Assembly (NCBI RefSeq): GCF_040183065.1
Contig: NC_091125.1
Span: forward strand, 117,662,121 to 117,726,120
Length of the DNA: 64,000 bases
Origin: Periplaneta americana
Lineage: Eukaryota > Arthropoda > Insecta > Blattodea > Blattidae
Direction of reading: 5' to 3'
The notes beneath the pieces are model-generated. The model worked only from the letters and a program-made list of their open reading frames with translations, was not told where the DNA came from and did no database searches. Positions 45,437-56,510 of this stretch are shown piece by piece. Within the stretch, counting starts at the first letter, position 1. Every line of letters starts with the position of its first letter. A program made the translations under genes and the position numbers.

Positions 45437-45757
45437 TTGAGCGAATTGCCGTTAACAGAGTTCGAATTTATGAGGCTGAAGGAAAAGAGGTCTGAACGTT
45501 CTCTGAGAATTAACGAATTACGAGAGCGTATTACTAGAACTAGAGAGCGTAGTCGACAATTGGTACATAGTAATAGTACGTTAGCATTTCATTACGATTC
45601 AAATATTGACTATGTTCTTTTGAATGGTATTCAAATACGTAAAATAAATAAAATATGGAATAAAGGCAATGCAAAAAGAAATGGACTAATGAGCCAAACG
45701 TATTATGTTGCGCTGCTGGAATTCTTTCAGGTATGCAAGAGCTCCCACAACCAATAA
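45437..45757 (+). CDS. unrecognised open frame, 106 codons
   Basis: Begins MSELPLTEFEFMRLKEKRSE and continues ITRTRERSRQLVHSNSTLAF with a basic, helix-like N-terminal half. It is opposite to IFT43 and within its intron. No domain recognised and no promoter or splice support. A chance frame in repeat DNA or a piece of an unknown transposon are both plausible. Confidence 0.2.
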   Translation: MSELPLTEFEFMRLKEKRSERSLRINELRERITRTRERSRQLVHSNSTLAFHYDSNIDYVLLNGIQIRKINKIWNKGNAKRNGLMSQTYYVALLEFFQVCKSSHNQ

Positions 45758-46099
45758 ACAACTTATATTACTTCCGTTATCAACACACTTTTTAAGTAAT
45801 ATAAGATAGTAAAACACCTTATTCCAAATGGCATCATTTGTTGCAAAAGAAATACACGAAGACAATAATTATTGTATGCCAATATTTGAAGTTCAAGAAC
45901 AGCCTTCAGAGAGTATTGCATGATAATAACAATTACATTCATAGTTTTAAACATAATTTTGAAAATAATTCAGGAGCAAATGACTTACAAGCTAATTATT
46001 CACTGAGCAATAATAAAGCTGTATTCGAAAATATTATATTTAAGTTAATCATATTTATTTTTAATAGTGCAGCAAAGCGGACGAGTATGGCTAGTAATC

Positions 46100-46102
46100 G
46101 TA

Positions 46103-46168
<66 letters not shown>
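46100..46168. repeat. (AAT)n microsatellite
   Basis: A long trinucleotide run; the Asn-rich and Leu-rich frames over it are artefacts. Confidence 0.95.
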
Positions 46169-46169
<1 letters not shown>

Positions 46170-46622
46170 CAAATCGTTACAACTGATACCTAAAAGTCCT
46201 GTTAATAATTTTAATACAGGAATTTTAAAATTTGACATTCATACCATCTGCATAACTAAAGTTTTAAATATACTAAATATAGGCCTACACAAATTTTCCG
46301 GCTGACAGTCTGGGAGTTTAGGTCAACATACAGCAGATGGAACAGCATGCTATTTTTTTTTTCTGTCAGGTATTTGTAAAATTGTATTTCCAGACAATGA
46401 CCTGCATATTATGAAATTTGTTTCTTCTCTTGCTTAAAAAAAACTGTTCCCCTCCACTCTTTTTGGAGATGTCCGAAACTGGAACTTCATTTTATCGATA
46501 TATTGGCCTACCTGTAATTTTGGAGTTTCTATAATGTTGATGTTCGTAGTTCTTTCCATGCTTATCTGACAGATTTTCTTCTCGCATATAAATAACTGAA
46601 TTCACATTTAAGACGACTGTAC

Positions 46623-46781
46623 CTTTGAGGGGCTGTTGAGAGTGCCAGAATGCGCCGAGTTGGACACAGGACTGTCCATGATGTCATCTGTCGATCCGAT
46701 ATCATCCCGCTCAGGACTAGGTGGGAAGGCACCGATGCTGGTGTTGGAGGTGCCAGCTCGTCGCCCTTTTCTTGGTGGGGC
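46623..46781 (-). CDS. IFT43: IFT43 coding exon (second coding exon, inferred)
   Basis: On the - strand the acceptor is cctatgaacag and the donor gtacag. It has 53 codons in phase 0, beginning APPRKGRRAGTSNTSIGAFP, then a Ser, Asp and Pro-rich disordered stretch ending LNSPSK. The basic KGRRA motif is the recognisable part. The acceptor tract is only moderately pyrimidine-rich, so the exact left boundary is less certain than the frame. Confidence 0.8.
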
Positions 46782-46827
46782 CTGTTCATAGGATGGTACA
46801 TGAAGGCACACTTTGTTGACTTTTAAT

Positions 46828-48066
46828 TAGGGTTCGAAATGGACCGGAGCTGAACGGAACGTCATTCTGGTTCGTGAATTTTAGAAATCTTTCCGTCCCT
46901 TCTCGTAAGAAATGGCTATTTGCCCGTTCGGGATCGTTTTAATTTTATCTATATGATATTTGAACACATTTTTCAATCAGATGTGAATGAAATTGTAAAA
47001 AAATGCTAGCAACGACACTGTCGGCACTGTTGGTGTTGCTTTATCATATTATAACGACATTCGTATAAGCTCTCGTTAATTTATAATACTCTTGGTTCTT
47101 GCGGTACGGTATGCTTTTGATGTGTTTGATTTGAGTATCGTTAATAGTGCGGTGTTAAGGAAATTAAAAGCACCGGAACTCAGCAACACTTTGTCACTCT
47201 ATATCGAGTTAATGATCATATCACAGACCATTGCTAGGCAGCGAGTGGAATTCCTTATTGTTTAAACTGCGACCTGAGCAATGCATCCATTTCAAAGACT
47301 GCGAAACAAAGGTTTCAGTCATATAAGTATAGAGCCGGAAATCATTTCCTTTCGCTAGTAATAATATACGCGTCAAAGTAAACTGATAGGCCTATGTATA
47401 TAAAGCGGTAAGATGGAAAGAACAGCTCCGATTTCATTGAACCCAACAATGGAAGCGCGTATTGCTTTAGTTATTCTAATAGAACACACGGAATAGATGT
47501 TGCCAGAATGTATGTAAGGTATGTATAAATGAGGCGTTGACATTGAAAAGGGGTTAAGTGATACAAACTGGGATATCTGAAACACTTCGTCCCTTTCAAT
47601 GCCACAAGCTTGTGAATTGCTACCAGCTGCATCTTTGGAGGAACGCCGAAACCGAAACTAAACGAATATGCACTTCACTCTTTTTCAATGCTGTTAGCCT
47701 CTTCTCATGGATTCATTTCGATACAAAAGTGATTTTTTCGATTTTTTGTCACTTACCTCCTTTTAAATGTCAACGCCTAAAATATCTAAGAATGCGATGA
47801 AAAGAGGATAGACGTGACAACTACGTCTATGTCTATGTCTTTGTCGCGCCGCGGTAGCTGACTCAGAACACAAAGGAAGCCGGCGGACTAAATTTCCATC
47901 GTCGCTAAATCAGTGACTTGTCAGTGGTTAACGTGGAATTCGAACCTATGTGCTTATAATACTCGACATCGTCTCACTGGTCATTAATTCTGTCGTTGTC
48001 GACACCACCGTGTCCACGAAAGTAACAGAGCGGTCCGGTTCGTAAAAACGTCCACTTCGAGCCCTG
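46828..48066. mobile_element. possible hAT-type element
   Basis: The left end TAGGGTTCGAAATGGAC and the right end (inverse CAGGGCTCGAAGTGGAC) match at 14 of 17 bases. No 8-bp duplication is present, and the first base differs from the expected C. It lies immediately upstream of the first IFT43 exon found. Confidence 0.4.
47845..47990 (-). mobile_element. SINE-like tRNA-derived fragment
   Basis: On the - strand a B-box-like GGTTCGAATTCCACG precedes sequence with CGCCGGCTTCC. The A-box is poor. It is probably a SINE head. Confidence 0.4.
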
Positions 48067-48561
48067 TTCTGTTATTTTCTTTAATAAGAATTTTAAGAAG
48101 CCCACTTTTATCAAGTTTACTTCATTCAAAACTGCCAACAATAATCTTCATACTGAAAATATTTTCTGTTTTTATTATAGGCCTATGACCCTACTTTTTT
48201 GTAGCCTATAGGTAAGATACAAAAATCATACGTTGCAAAAGTAAATCTAATATACAGTAAGATGTGCCGTAGACTGCATAGATGCCGACTTTGGGGGGCA
48301 AGGCACTTTATGCCCCCTCAACTTATACAGCTAGGGCGTTACCCCTGCCCACCAAATAATTCGAAGAGAGAATGTTCATGGTAAAAAAAAATAAGTAATT
48401 TGTTCGAAAGATGAACTAGGACATAAGCCAAAATTATTTCAAATCAATAGAGATGACCAGCTGCCACAATGAACATGTAGGTCTAAGTGACGCAACTCCT
48501 GTTCTCCTGCATTTAGATCAGTGAATTCCCACTTCCCCACACGTCATGATACAACGGTGAC

Positions 48562-48614
48562 TCCACTTCTTTGTCTATTGTCTATGATCCACTTCTTTGT
48601 CTATTGTCTATGAT
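48562..48614. repeat. two-copy tandem repeat
   Basis: TCCACTTCTTTGTCTATTGT then CTATGA occurs twice in direct succession. Confidence 0.9.
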
Positions 48615-48757
48615 CCATTTTTTTTTTCAGTTCAGTTAAAATGTATGAACTACTGCAAGCTAACAGCAACGGTCATAAGTATTATCAAGCGGAAATAATG
48701 ATATAGAATTAACGTTAAATTAAGTGCATTTGACTAATTTTTTAACATTCAGTTTCA

Positions 48758-49912
48758 ATGGTCTTTTTTTTTTTTTTGTGATTATCGTCGTCCCGGATAT
48801 GTGCTTGTTAAGTGATCAGTAATTGTCATGAAACTATTGATAATGGATACATTTTTATTAAAGAAAGCTGCCTAAAATAGAATTGCAATGAATGGGAATA
48901 GAATGAAAAATTGGGCTAGTCTTTTTTTGTAATTATCATCGTCCCGAGTATGTGCTTGTTAAGTGATCAGTGATTGTGTTGAAACTATTGAGAATGGATA
49001 AATTTTTAATAAAGAAAGCTGCCTAAAATAGAACTGCTATGAACGGGAATAGAATGATAAGTTGGGCTAGTCTTTTTTGTGATTATCGTCGTCCCGGATA
49101 TGTACAGTAGTGGCAAAAAACCGGACCGACCCTTGTAGCTGATTCAGAGTCACAGATTCAAATTTTGCTAGTCACAAAACACATCTTGTATAATTAATTG
49201 TAACAATGAAATTTATTGCATTTGTTCGGTTCTTACCGTCTTTTGTTTCCTTCAGTGCCTCAAACTTACAGACGAAAAAAACTTTGAGTGTTTTATTTTC
49301 ATCTGTCATCAATATTACATTTCTAACTCTATTCGGCAAAGATGACTGCGTATTTTTACATTAAATAGCAGTACATACCTCTGGCTTCACTATCCGTATT
49401 GAAATCACCACAGTTCGACACAATACACAGCACAGGATTCTTTTGTATCAGCTACAAGGATCGGTCCGGTTTTTTTTTTCCACTACTGTAGCCTACTTGT
49501 TAAGTGATCAGTGATTGTGTAGAAACTATTGATAATGGATAAATGTTTAATAAAGAAAACTGCCTAAAATAGAACTGCAATGAATGGGAATAGAATGATA
49601 AATTGGGCTAGTCTTTTTTATGATTATCGTCATCCCGGATATGTGCTTGTTAAGTGATCAGTGAGTGTGTTGAAACTATTGATAATGGATACATTTTTAA
49701 TAAAGAAAGCTGCGTAAAATAGAACTGCAATGCACGGGAATAGAATGATAAATTGGGCTAGTATTTTTTTATGATTATCGTCGTCCCGAGTATTTGCTTG
49801 TTAAGTGATAAATGATTGTGATGGAACTATTGATAATGGATAAATTTTTAATAAAGAGAGCTGCGTAAAATAAAGCTGCAATGAACGGGAATAGAATGAT
49901 AAATTTAGTTAG
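48758..49912. repeat. tandem array, 150-151-bp unit, five copies
   Basis: Units are marked by TCCCG at 48791, 48942, 49092, 49633 and 49784. Each continues with TGCTTGTTAAGTGATCAGT, GAAACTATTGATAATGGATA, AATAAAGAAAGCTGCCTAAA and GGGAATAGAATGATAAATTG. Spacings are 151, 150, 541 and 151; the 541 gap is one unit plus an inserted MITE. Copies differ by a few percent. No coding frame is shared. Confidence 0.92.
49105..49488. mobile_element. Tc1/mariner-type MITE inserted in the tandem array
   Basis: CAGTAGTGGCAAAAAACCGG then ACCGACCCTTGTAGCTGAT at the left; inverse CAGTAGTGGAAAAAAAAAAC then CGGACCGATCCTTGTAGCTGAT at the right. TA lies at 49103-49104 and 49489-49490. 384 bp, no transposase frame. 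Confidence 0.9.
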
Positions 49913-50459
49913 TAGTGGCAGTGAAGGTGAGAAAGGGTAGTGCATAAGGGCCGTAGTTTTCAATCATTTTGGGTTTAAGCACTTTCCATGGGAATTACAT
50001 GAAAAATAAATGTTATTTTCTGTAAAATATGTAAGGACATTTTTTTAGAAACGGCAATTAAAGTTTCCTCGAACGTTTGTGCAAAGTTCTGCCCTCCAAT
50101 ATTTCAAAGAAGTCAGCGCCTATGCCGTAAAGTAGAGAATAACAATACGAACAAAACGAACTCTGTAGTAATATTCACATGAAAGCAAGAGTTCATATGG
50201 ATAGCTTAAATTCTTAGGCGTAACTGGTGGCTCCTGTGACTTAATACAAAATATATTTAAGAATTAAAATTAGTATAGGGCCTATATTGTTTCTCAAATT
50301 TCTTAATGCATTAAATAATAATGACTTTTTCTACAAAATAAACTAACAACGTTTTCAATACTAATTACCGTATAAGATTCTTTGTTAACAATAATGATGA
50401 CTTACATAGTTGAAATGTTAACACATTTAAGTCTTTTTCGCATTTGCATCAAAACGACT

Positions 50460-50625
50460 TAACTTTTTGGATAGTGACAAGCCGGGTTCGATTCCCGCCT
50501 GAGTTCTGAAGGAATTTGTGATGGACAACGCGGGTTTGAGGAGTTTTTCTCGTGGTTCTCTAGTTTATCCTCGCCATTATCATCATTTCACCAATACTCC
50601 ATAACCATTCTTACTCTGCGAGGTC
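50460..50625 (+). mobile_element. SINE-like fragment
   Basis: B-box GCCGGGTTCGATTCCCGCCT is followed by GAGGAGTTTTTCTCGTGGTT and CACCAATACTCCATAACC. The A-box portion upstream is lost. The layout resembles the other tRNA-derived SINEs here. Confidence 0.5.
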
Positions 50626-50669
50626 CTGAACCAGACCTCTCGAACAAATAAAAATGGCTGAAAGTTGTA

Positions 50670-50885
50670 GGTAACGGTAACGGTATCCCCGTAACATGCC
50701 ATGAAGGCACTTGGGGGGCATGGAGGTAGAGCCCCATGCTTTCCATGACCTCGGCACTAGAATGAGGTGGTGTAGTCGGTACCACGCTCTGGCCGCCTTT
50801 TACCCCCGGGAAAGACCCGGTACTCAATTTTATAGGAGGCTGAGTGAACCTCGGGGCCGTTCTGAAAGTTACACATTGTATTTAA
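50670..50885. repeat. GC-rich interspersed element of unknown class
   Basis: A compact, unusually GC-rich block in AT-rich DNA, with GCACTTGGGGGGCATGGAGG, TGGTGTAGTCGGTACCACGC and ACCCCCGGGAAAGACCCGGT. It has no terminal repeats visible. It looks like a conserved short retroposon rather than a gene. Confidence 0.4.
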
Positions 50886-50924
50886 TCATCATCTTGACAA
50901 GTTTTAGGTCATAAAGTCTATTAC

Positions 50925-51250
50925 GACCCTACACTTGCAGGTCTGCCTATAGATTTTCTTCCTCTCGATAAATAGGTATAAAGAGCTTTGAGGATTCTAT
51001 GTGAACTCATTCTTTGAAGATGAAATTTCCAATTTTGCTGGTACTGGTGAATGTATTCTAGAACTGTTTTGAGTTCATTTAAAATATCAATATTCCTTTT
51101 CACATTCCACTGCGTATAGCCTGCTGTTGTATGCATGAATCGCGATATCAGAGATGTTATTTTGCTGCCATTAATTTTCCTTAACGTCAATGCTTCGCTG
51201 CCATAATTTTAATACGGGCCGTTCTAAGGTGTTGTGGATGGGTATTCTAA
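50925..51250 (-). pseudogene. LINE ORF2 C-terminus remnant
   Basis: The - strand frame reads YTQWNVKRNIDILNELKTVL, EYIHQYQQNWKFHLQRMSSH, RILKALYTYLSRGRKSIGRP. The W-x-x-H-x-x-RM and GR-x-x-GRP pattern is typical of the C-terminus of insect non-LTR reverse transcriptases. Confidence 0.65.
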
Positions 51251-51259
51251 TGTAATTTT

Positions 51260-52240
51260 GAACAAGGGATAATGTCATAACTCAATAAATAATGCCTATT
51301 GTTTTGTTGTATATAATGATTTTCTCTTCTGTCCTTTTCTTCCAGAATAATCGTATTTTTGGTCCAGAGGAAATATTCGCCTTTTACGAAAATACTACCG
51401 TGGTTCACTGAAGTATAGCGCCCTAAATATTAAAACTTCGTCTAAAAAATTCTACGATTTTCACTTCGAAAATCACCTGATCTTCCCGTGCGCTATTTAC
51501 TCAAATGGGATTTACTGGGTTTTTTAATTCATTGGCACAATACAACCTACTTTAAGCAGCTGAATAATAGCGGTCATTGAACTCTCAACTATAATCGTTA
51601 AACTACTAGTTCAACATGCATGCATGAAATGTATTACCCTTGTTTCTAATACCTTTCGGCCTGGAGAAAAATCCAGACCCCATTCCATCATAACACAATA
51701 AATTGTCTACACTTATAGATTTGTTCTGTAAAACACGCGTTCTATGTAACCATGACAACCTATCAACAAATGCAGAACAGGGTTGCAAACTTAAAATAAA
51801 TTTAATATCTTCTGAGTAGTTAATTGTCATGGATATTTTCATCTCATCTTTTTGTATATTTTATAATTCAATGAGAGTTAAATCAAACTTTATACGTACT
51901 TGGTACTTTTGATCATATTATAACGAATTATGATGTTTATGTAAATTGGTGCACCTTCTGGACAAGATTTACTGTCATCTAGTGAGGAATGTTGGAAACA
52001 CTTATTAGAATCTAATGATCGGTCGATAATGCAGTACGTTTCTTTGAATATAGTTTGTTTCATGAGAATGTGGTGCATAACTTCCGTGGGTTTAGCGGCT
52101 GTAGCAGGAACGTTATAAAAATAATCTTCTTATGTTGTTAAAAATTCAAATTTCATTGAAATGAGAAAACGAAAACTTTAGACTGAAACCACGGGAAAAT
52201 AGTTTCTTACAGTGTAATTGGTTCAATGTATAGATACGGA
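51260..52240. other. stretch without recognised features
   Basis: AT-rich, upstream of IFT43 on the - strand. Short frames only. Confidence 0.45.
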
Positions 52241-52242
52241 AT

Positions 52243-52977
52243 AATGGAATTCCTCAAGGATCTATATTAGGTCCCCTACTTTTTCTAGTGTTTATAAATG
52301 ATCTTTCCCCCCTTATAAAAGATGTAGGTCATCCCATATCATTTGCAGATGACACAAGTATAGTAATTACAGCCAATAACTCCAACACATTCCAATCTTC
52401 AACAGAGGAAATTCTCTTCAAAATATGTGACTGGTTCTCAGTCAATAAATTAGTATTAAATTGTAACAAAACTAACATAATTCAATTTAAATCCTGTCCA
52501 AATTCAACGTCGCAAATTTCTAGCGCAATAATTAACAATAGATCCCTATTAGAAACAACAACAACCAAATTTCTTGGCTTAAAAATCGATAATGTGTTAA
52601 ATTGGAAAAATCATATTAAAGAAATTACCCCCAAACTAAATTCAGCTTGTTTTGCTATTAGATCTATGCAAAAGATAGTAAATATCAATACCTTAAAAAC
52701 AATATACTTTGCATACTTCCACTCGGTAATGAGTTTTGGAATAATATTCTGGGGAAATTCCACAGATAGTAACAATATATTTCTATTACAAAAAAGAGTA
52801 ATTAGAATAATAGTAGGTGCGAAATCTATGGAGTCGTGTAGGACTATTTTCAAAAAACTACAAATAATGCCCATGGTTTGTCAGTATATCTTTTCATTAA
52901 TAATCTTCCTCGTATGTAATCGTGAAAACTTTGTAACTAATTCAACAGTTCATAGCATAAATACACGTCAAAAATGA
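52243..52977 (+). pseudogene. reverse transcriptase C-terminal half of the LINE
   Basis: A 244-codon open stretch: GIPQGSILGPLLFLVFINDL (RT motif 4), PISFADDTSIVITANN (FADD catalytic box, with both Asp), CNKTNIIQFKS, TKFLGLKIDNVLNWKNHIKE (thumb-side FLG motif) and LQKRVIRIIVGAKSMESCR. It codes for part of a non-LTR reverse transcriptase that would copy element RNA at the target. It lacks the N-terminal fingers, and the frame is lost after 52977, so it is not functional. Confidence 0.85.
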
Positions 52978-53375
52978 CTTTCATACTCCATCGGCAAGTC
53001 TATCGTGCTATCAAAAAGGAGTGCGTTATATGGCAGTAAAATTTTTTAATAGCCTCCCTATCGATATAAAAATGAAATTCAAAACATAAAATTATTTAGG
53101 GCCAAATTAAAGAAGTACCTAATTTCTCACTCCTTCTATTCTGTAGGTGAATTCATGACATTCAATAACACTTCATGAAATTGATACTAAAACTACGTGT
53201 TGTACTAGTAGACTATATTGTAAATCTCGTCTGTATATATTTCATCTAGACTGTGACTATAAATTAAGATTTTATAATAGTATTAAGTTCTTTGACTTGT
53301 TCCATATTCTAGCTGTAAGCATGTATGAATACCATGGAATGTTAATAAATACAATACAATACAATACGGAAATAA
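52243..53375 (+). mobile_element. 5'-truncated Jockey-like LINE with 3' tail
   Basis: Starts inside the reverse transcriptase at NGIPQGSILGPLLF. It continues as an open frame to 52977, then in shifted frames through RYMAVKFFNSLPIDIK and FRAKLKKYLISHSFYSVGEF. It ends AATAAATACAATACAATACA. The 5' half of the RT and the endonuclease are missing. Confidence 0.85.
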
Positions 53376-53411
53376 GATTTGGAGCTTCCTTACTGTTTCG
53401 CTTACAACACC

Positions 53412-53423
53412 TGCGCATGCGCA
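53412..53423. promoter_or_regulatory. perfect NRF1-type palindrome TGCGCATGCGCA
   Basis: The 12-bp match to the NRF1 (erect wing in insects) consensus is perfect and lies in CpG-poor DNA just after the LINE end. Such sites mark many metazoan housekeeping promoters. It lies 6.6 kb upstream of the first IFT43 exon found, so it could mark that gene's promoter, but I found no ATG exon beside it. Confidence 0.35.
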
Positions 53424-53802
53424 GTAAACAAGAGCCCCTGCATATATGCTACTTGTGGACAGTCGTGTGAAATTGTTGCCTATTTACAGGTGAATCCCAT
53501 CAAGACTCGCTCCAAGATAAATTCAGTTATTCGAAATAAAGCAAGATAGTAAGGTTTGAAACCTGGTAACTTTTTACCTGTGATGCTACGCCATCTACCT
53601 ATTTCTTCTAACTACGTGCCATGTAAATGTTACGAATACATGGGTATGAATACGGAAGCATGAACCGTACCTAGACTGGCTAATTGTTATCAACACAATG
53701 TCCAAACTCCCGAAATTTTAGCTGTTAATATTAACAGTGACATTTGTTGGCGTATTATCTAAGCTAAAATGTAAAATAAAGAATGCAAGGCGAAACTGCC
53801 AT

Positions 53803-54015
53803 ATGATTTTTTATTTAATGACACTGTATCAACTGCGCAGTTATCTAGCATCGCTGAAATTGGTGATGCGAGATGTTATTTGTCGAGATGAGTCTGAGGT
53901 TTTACCATGGGATTATCTGACATTCGCCTTAGAAATTGGAAAAACCTCGGAAAATACGTAACGAGATAATAAGTCCAAGCGGGATTCGAACTCATGCCCG
54001 AGAACAGCTGAAGCT
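53803..54015 (-). mobile_element. tRNA-derived SINE, - strand
   Basis: On the - strand: B-box ATGAGTTCGAATCCCGCTTG, then TATTTTCCGAGGTTTTTCCA, CAGATAATCCCATGG, CAGACTCATCTCGAC and a T/A-rich end. The body corresponds to the SINE at 31875-32115. Confidence 0.7.
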
Positions 54016-54608
54016 ATGCTGCAATACCAGATACTTATTATGCAGTACTGTTATGGGTTTATGTTTATTATATGTATTTAGATATAAGGGGCAACAAATA
54101 AACAGCAGATCTACATATTTGTAATATATACGTAGGTTAGACAAGTTGTCAAATAGTAATTTACGTAGCTAATAAATTAAGTTCCTTATCTGAAGTTAGT
54201 TTCGTGCTCATACTATTGACTAAAAGAAAGTTTATATTATATTTACAGTCATTAATTGCATGGGATTGCAACTTTACAAATGAATTTAGAAAAAACGGTC
54301 GTTTATGAATCCGTTTATTCAGTTTTGCCTGATTTCTGAAAAGCTGTAAGGAAGAATTGAAGGTTTCCCTGCTAAAATGGTGTGGCTCCACTTTTTGGTC
54401 AAATTAATATTTTGCTTCTTTCAGATGTTAAAAAATATGCCCGATTTTTTTAGTGCAAGAACAGTGTGATTCCGAGCATTTGGTGATCAATTACAGTGGA
54501 ATTTGAGCTGAGCTCTCAGTCGTTTCGTTGAAAAAAAAAAAGAGGTAACTCCAGAAGCTGTAGCCTATACAGAATGAACAGTAATTAGTGTTATTAATTT
54601 CAGGGGGG

Positions 54609-54677
54609 TGATGGCGGGCTTATGTAAGGGCAACAATGAACCTGCGGGTTCCTTAAAAGCCATTTGTAAGTGAGTAT
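54609..54677 (+). mobile_element. 69-bp 3' tip of the LINE family at 56276
   Basis: GATGGCGGGCTTATGTAAGG, CAATGAACCTGCGGG, TTCCTTAAAAGCCATTTGTA then AGTGAGTAT. It is nearly identical to the 3' end of the 56276-57541 LINE but on the + strand. Extreme 5' truncation. Confidence 0.85.
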
Positions 54678-55570
54678 ATTTCGAAATATTTCAAACAAAA
54701 AAGTTCACTAAAATGTTGCTCGTTTTTACTTCTTTTCGAAATAAAAATTATTTTATATGAAAAATTTCATAGCATGTTCTATGGAATCCATTGGTTTAAT
54801 TCCCAAACTGTTCGTTCAATTTAAGAGAGCAGTGTATCTATACTAATAATAAATCTGTAGCCGAAATTTTTCTGGTAATTTTAGATTTTCCAAAAATAAT
54901 TGGTCCTAACATATATAATTAACCACCCTGAAACCGAAAATCGCTATTTTGAAATTTTTGTTTGTCTGTCTGTCTGTTTGTTACCTTTTCACGCGATAAT
55001 GGCTGAACGGATTTCGATGAAAATTGGAATATAAATTATGTTCGTTGTAATTTAGATTTTAGGCTATATGGCATTCAAAATACATCATTTAAAAGGGGGG
55101 TTATAAGGGGGCCTGAATTAAATAAATCGAAATACCTCGCTTATTATTGATTTTTGTGAAAAATGTTGCATAACAAAAGTTTCTTTAAAAATAATTTGCG
55201 GTAAGTTTTATTCCTTGAAAAATTTTGATAGGACTGATATTTAATGAGATAAATGAGTTTTAAAATTAAAATAACTGTCATCTAAGGCCGTATAATGAAA
55301 TAAAAAACAAATGACTTCGTCTATAAGGGGCCTTGGACAGCAACAATCGAAAGCTATGAAAGATAGCCTACAGAGAATGTTTCTATGTTTGTATGAAGTA
55401 ATATCGGAAGCTAAATTAACCGATTTGTATAATTAATTATTATTTCGCCATTGGAAAGTGTAGTTTCCCTAGATGGACATAATGCTATAATATTATTACA
55501 GTAACTTCTGATATAATATATTGTAATGTAATATAATATAATATAATATTAGTACATTATGCAACGAGCC

Positions 55571-55680
55571 TATAATGACAGTAATTAAGAAGCGAGTATG
55601 GATGTTTATGAAACGAGCGCAAGCGAGTTTCATAATTTTCATACGAGCTTCTTAATTACCATTATAGGCGAGTTTCATAC
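55571..55680. repeat. imperfect inverted repeat inside the Helitron
   Basis: ATAATGACAGTAATTAAGAA GC at the left pairs with GCTTCTTAATTACCATTAT. Between them GTTTATGAAACGAGCGCAAG CGAGTTTCATAA forms a second nested hairpin. It may be a MITE core. Confidence 0.7.
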
Positions 55681-56065
55681 GACTTTTTATGCTCAACCAT
55701 ATTTCTAACTTGAAATTATTCATTTTATTTGTATCTAACTGACCTTGAGCAATACCTCGTAAATTGTGAGATGTGCGCAGACGCGAAAGTATTGATTTTT
55801 TCAGAGGAACAGATGTCCACATTGACCTTGATAGCCTATAAGAACCTACAGAGTAAACTAAATATTAACTTTGATATCACATTGAAATTAAATTAGACAT
55901 TGAAAAATGAGATGACAAATTGAATTTATTTGAATATTATTTACAATTAACGCTAATTATTATAGTAACAGAACATAACCTTCTGCGAAAGTATTGGATT
56001 TCCAGCCTCCGTGACTTTTCGCTAATTCTCTTTCGATTGCATATCCGAGAATAATCGATACTTGC

Positions 56066-56143
56066 GGTTTTATAACGGTACAAAGTTGACTTGTCATTGG
56101 CTGAGGTTTTATAACGATACAAAGCTGACTTGTCATTGGCTGA
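56066..56143. repeat. two-copy 39-bp tandem repeat
   Basis: GGTTTTATAACGGTACAAAG then TTGACTTGTCATTGGCTGA, repeated with two changes. Confidence 0.85.
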
Positions 56144-56302
56144 ACACCTGTACTTTAATGAATAGGTGTACTTTAATGACATGCATTAAAGGACTGCTAC
56201 CAGGTGTATAATTACTACATTTCGGCATGGTCGAGCATAAAATATAATATAATATAATATAATATAATATAATATACTTACTTACTTACTTACAAATGGC
56301 TT

Positions 56303-56508
56303 TTAAGGAACCCGAAGGTTCATTGCCGCCCTCACATAAGCCCGCCATCGGTCCCTATCCTGTGCAAGATTAATCCAGTCTCTATCATCATATCCCACCT
56401 CCCTCAAATCCATTTTAATATTATCCTCCCATCTACGTCTCGGCCTCCCTAAAGGTCTTTTTCCCTCCGGTCTCCCAACTAACACTCTATATGCATTTCG
56501 CCCATACG
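56303..56508 (-). pseudogene. LINE ORF2 C-terminus after the frameshift
   Basis: RVLVGRPEGKRPLGRPRRRW, EDNIKMDLREVGYDDRDWIN, LAQDRDRWRAYVRAAMNLRV then P and stop. It continues the frame interrupted at about 56508. GKRP-GRPRRRW and DRD-W are standard C-terminal motifs of this LINE type. Confidence 0.85.
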
Positions 56509-56510
56509 TG

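Larger units (their letters stand above)
31656..46781 (-). other. IFT43: IFT43 (intraflagellar transport 43) gene, all but the first coding exon
   Basis: This is the gene span on the - strand. Seven exons (159, 83, 30, 47, 73, 136, 120 bp) join without phase conflict to 215 residues plus TGA, close to the roughly 210 residues usual for IFT43. IFT43 is a small subunit of the IFT-A complex that drives retrograde transport in cilia. Landmarks in order are RKGRRAG near the N-terminus, RRTGGWADEAIKSGKRRSAS, DIPVIPDLDDMQDEELA, TYKELDSDLFKHSAFATLD, NLRLLTKCL and the C-terminal WTWDLLFTDVASEL. Each has a counterpart in vertebrate IFT43 as I remember it. The first exon in this set starts in phase 0. 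Reading further upstream meets TAA without an ATG, so one 5' exon with the start codon lies at higher coordinates and was not found. Introns are 291 bp to 4.7 kb and hold SINE, mariner, pogo and LINE pieces. The gene converges on ERLEC1. Confidence 0.88.

Noticed and set aside
45838-46305. Asn-rich 155-codon frame
   Set aside because: The body is a (AAT)n microsatellite, with no other coding signal.
46608-46811. IFT43 start codon at 46811 or 46801
   Set aside because: 46809-46811 reads GTG in the correct frame with a TAA shortly upstream, and the ATG at 46801 is in another frame; an upstream exon is needed.
46828-48066. A firm hAT element call
   Set aside because: The ends resemble each other, but no 8-bp duplication is present, so it is kept only at low confidence.
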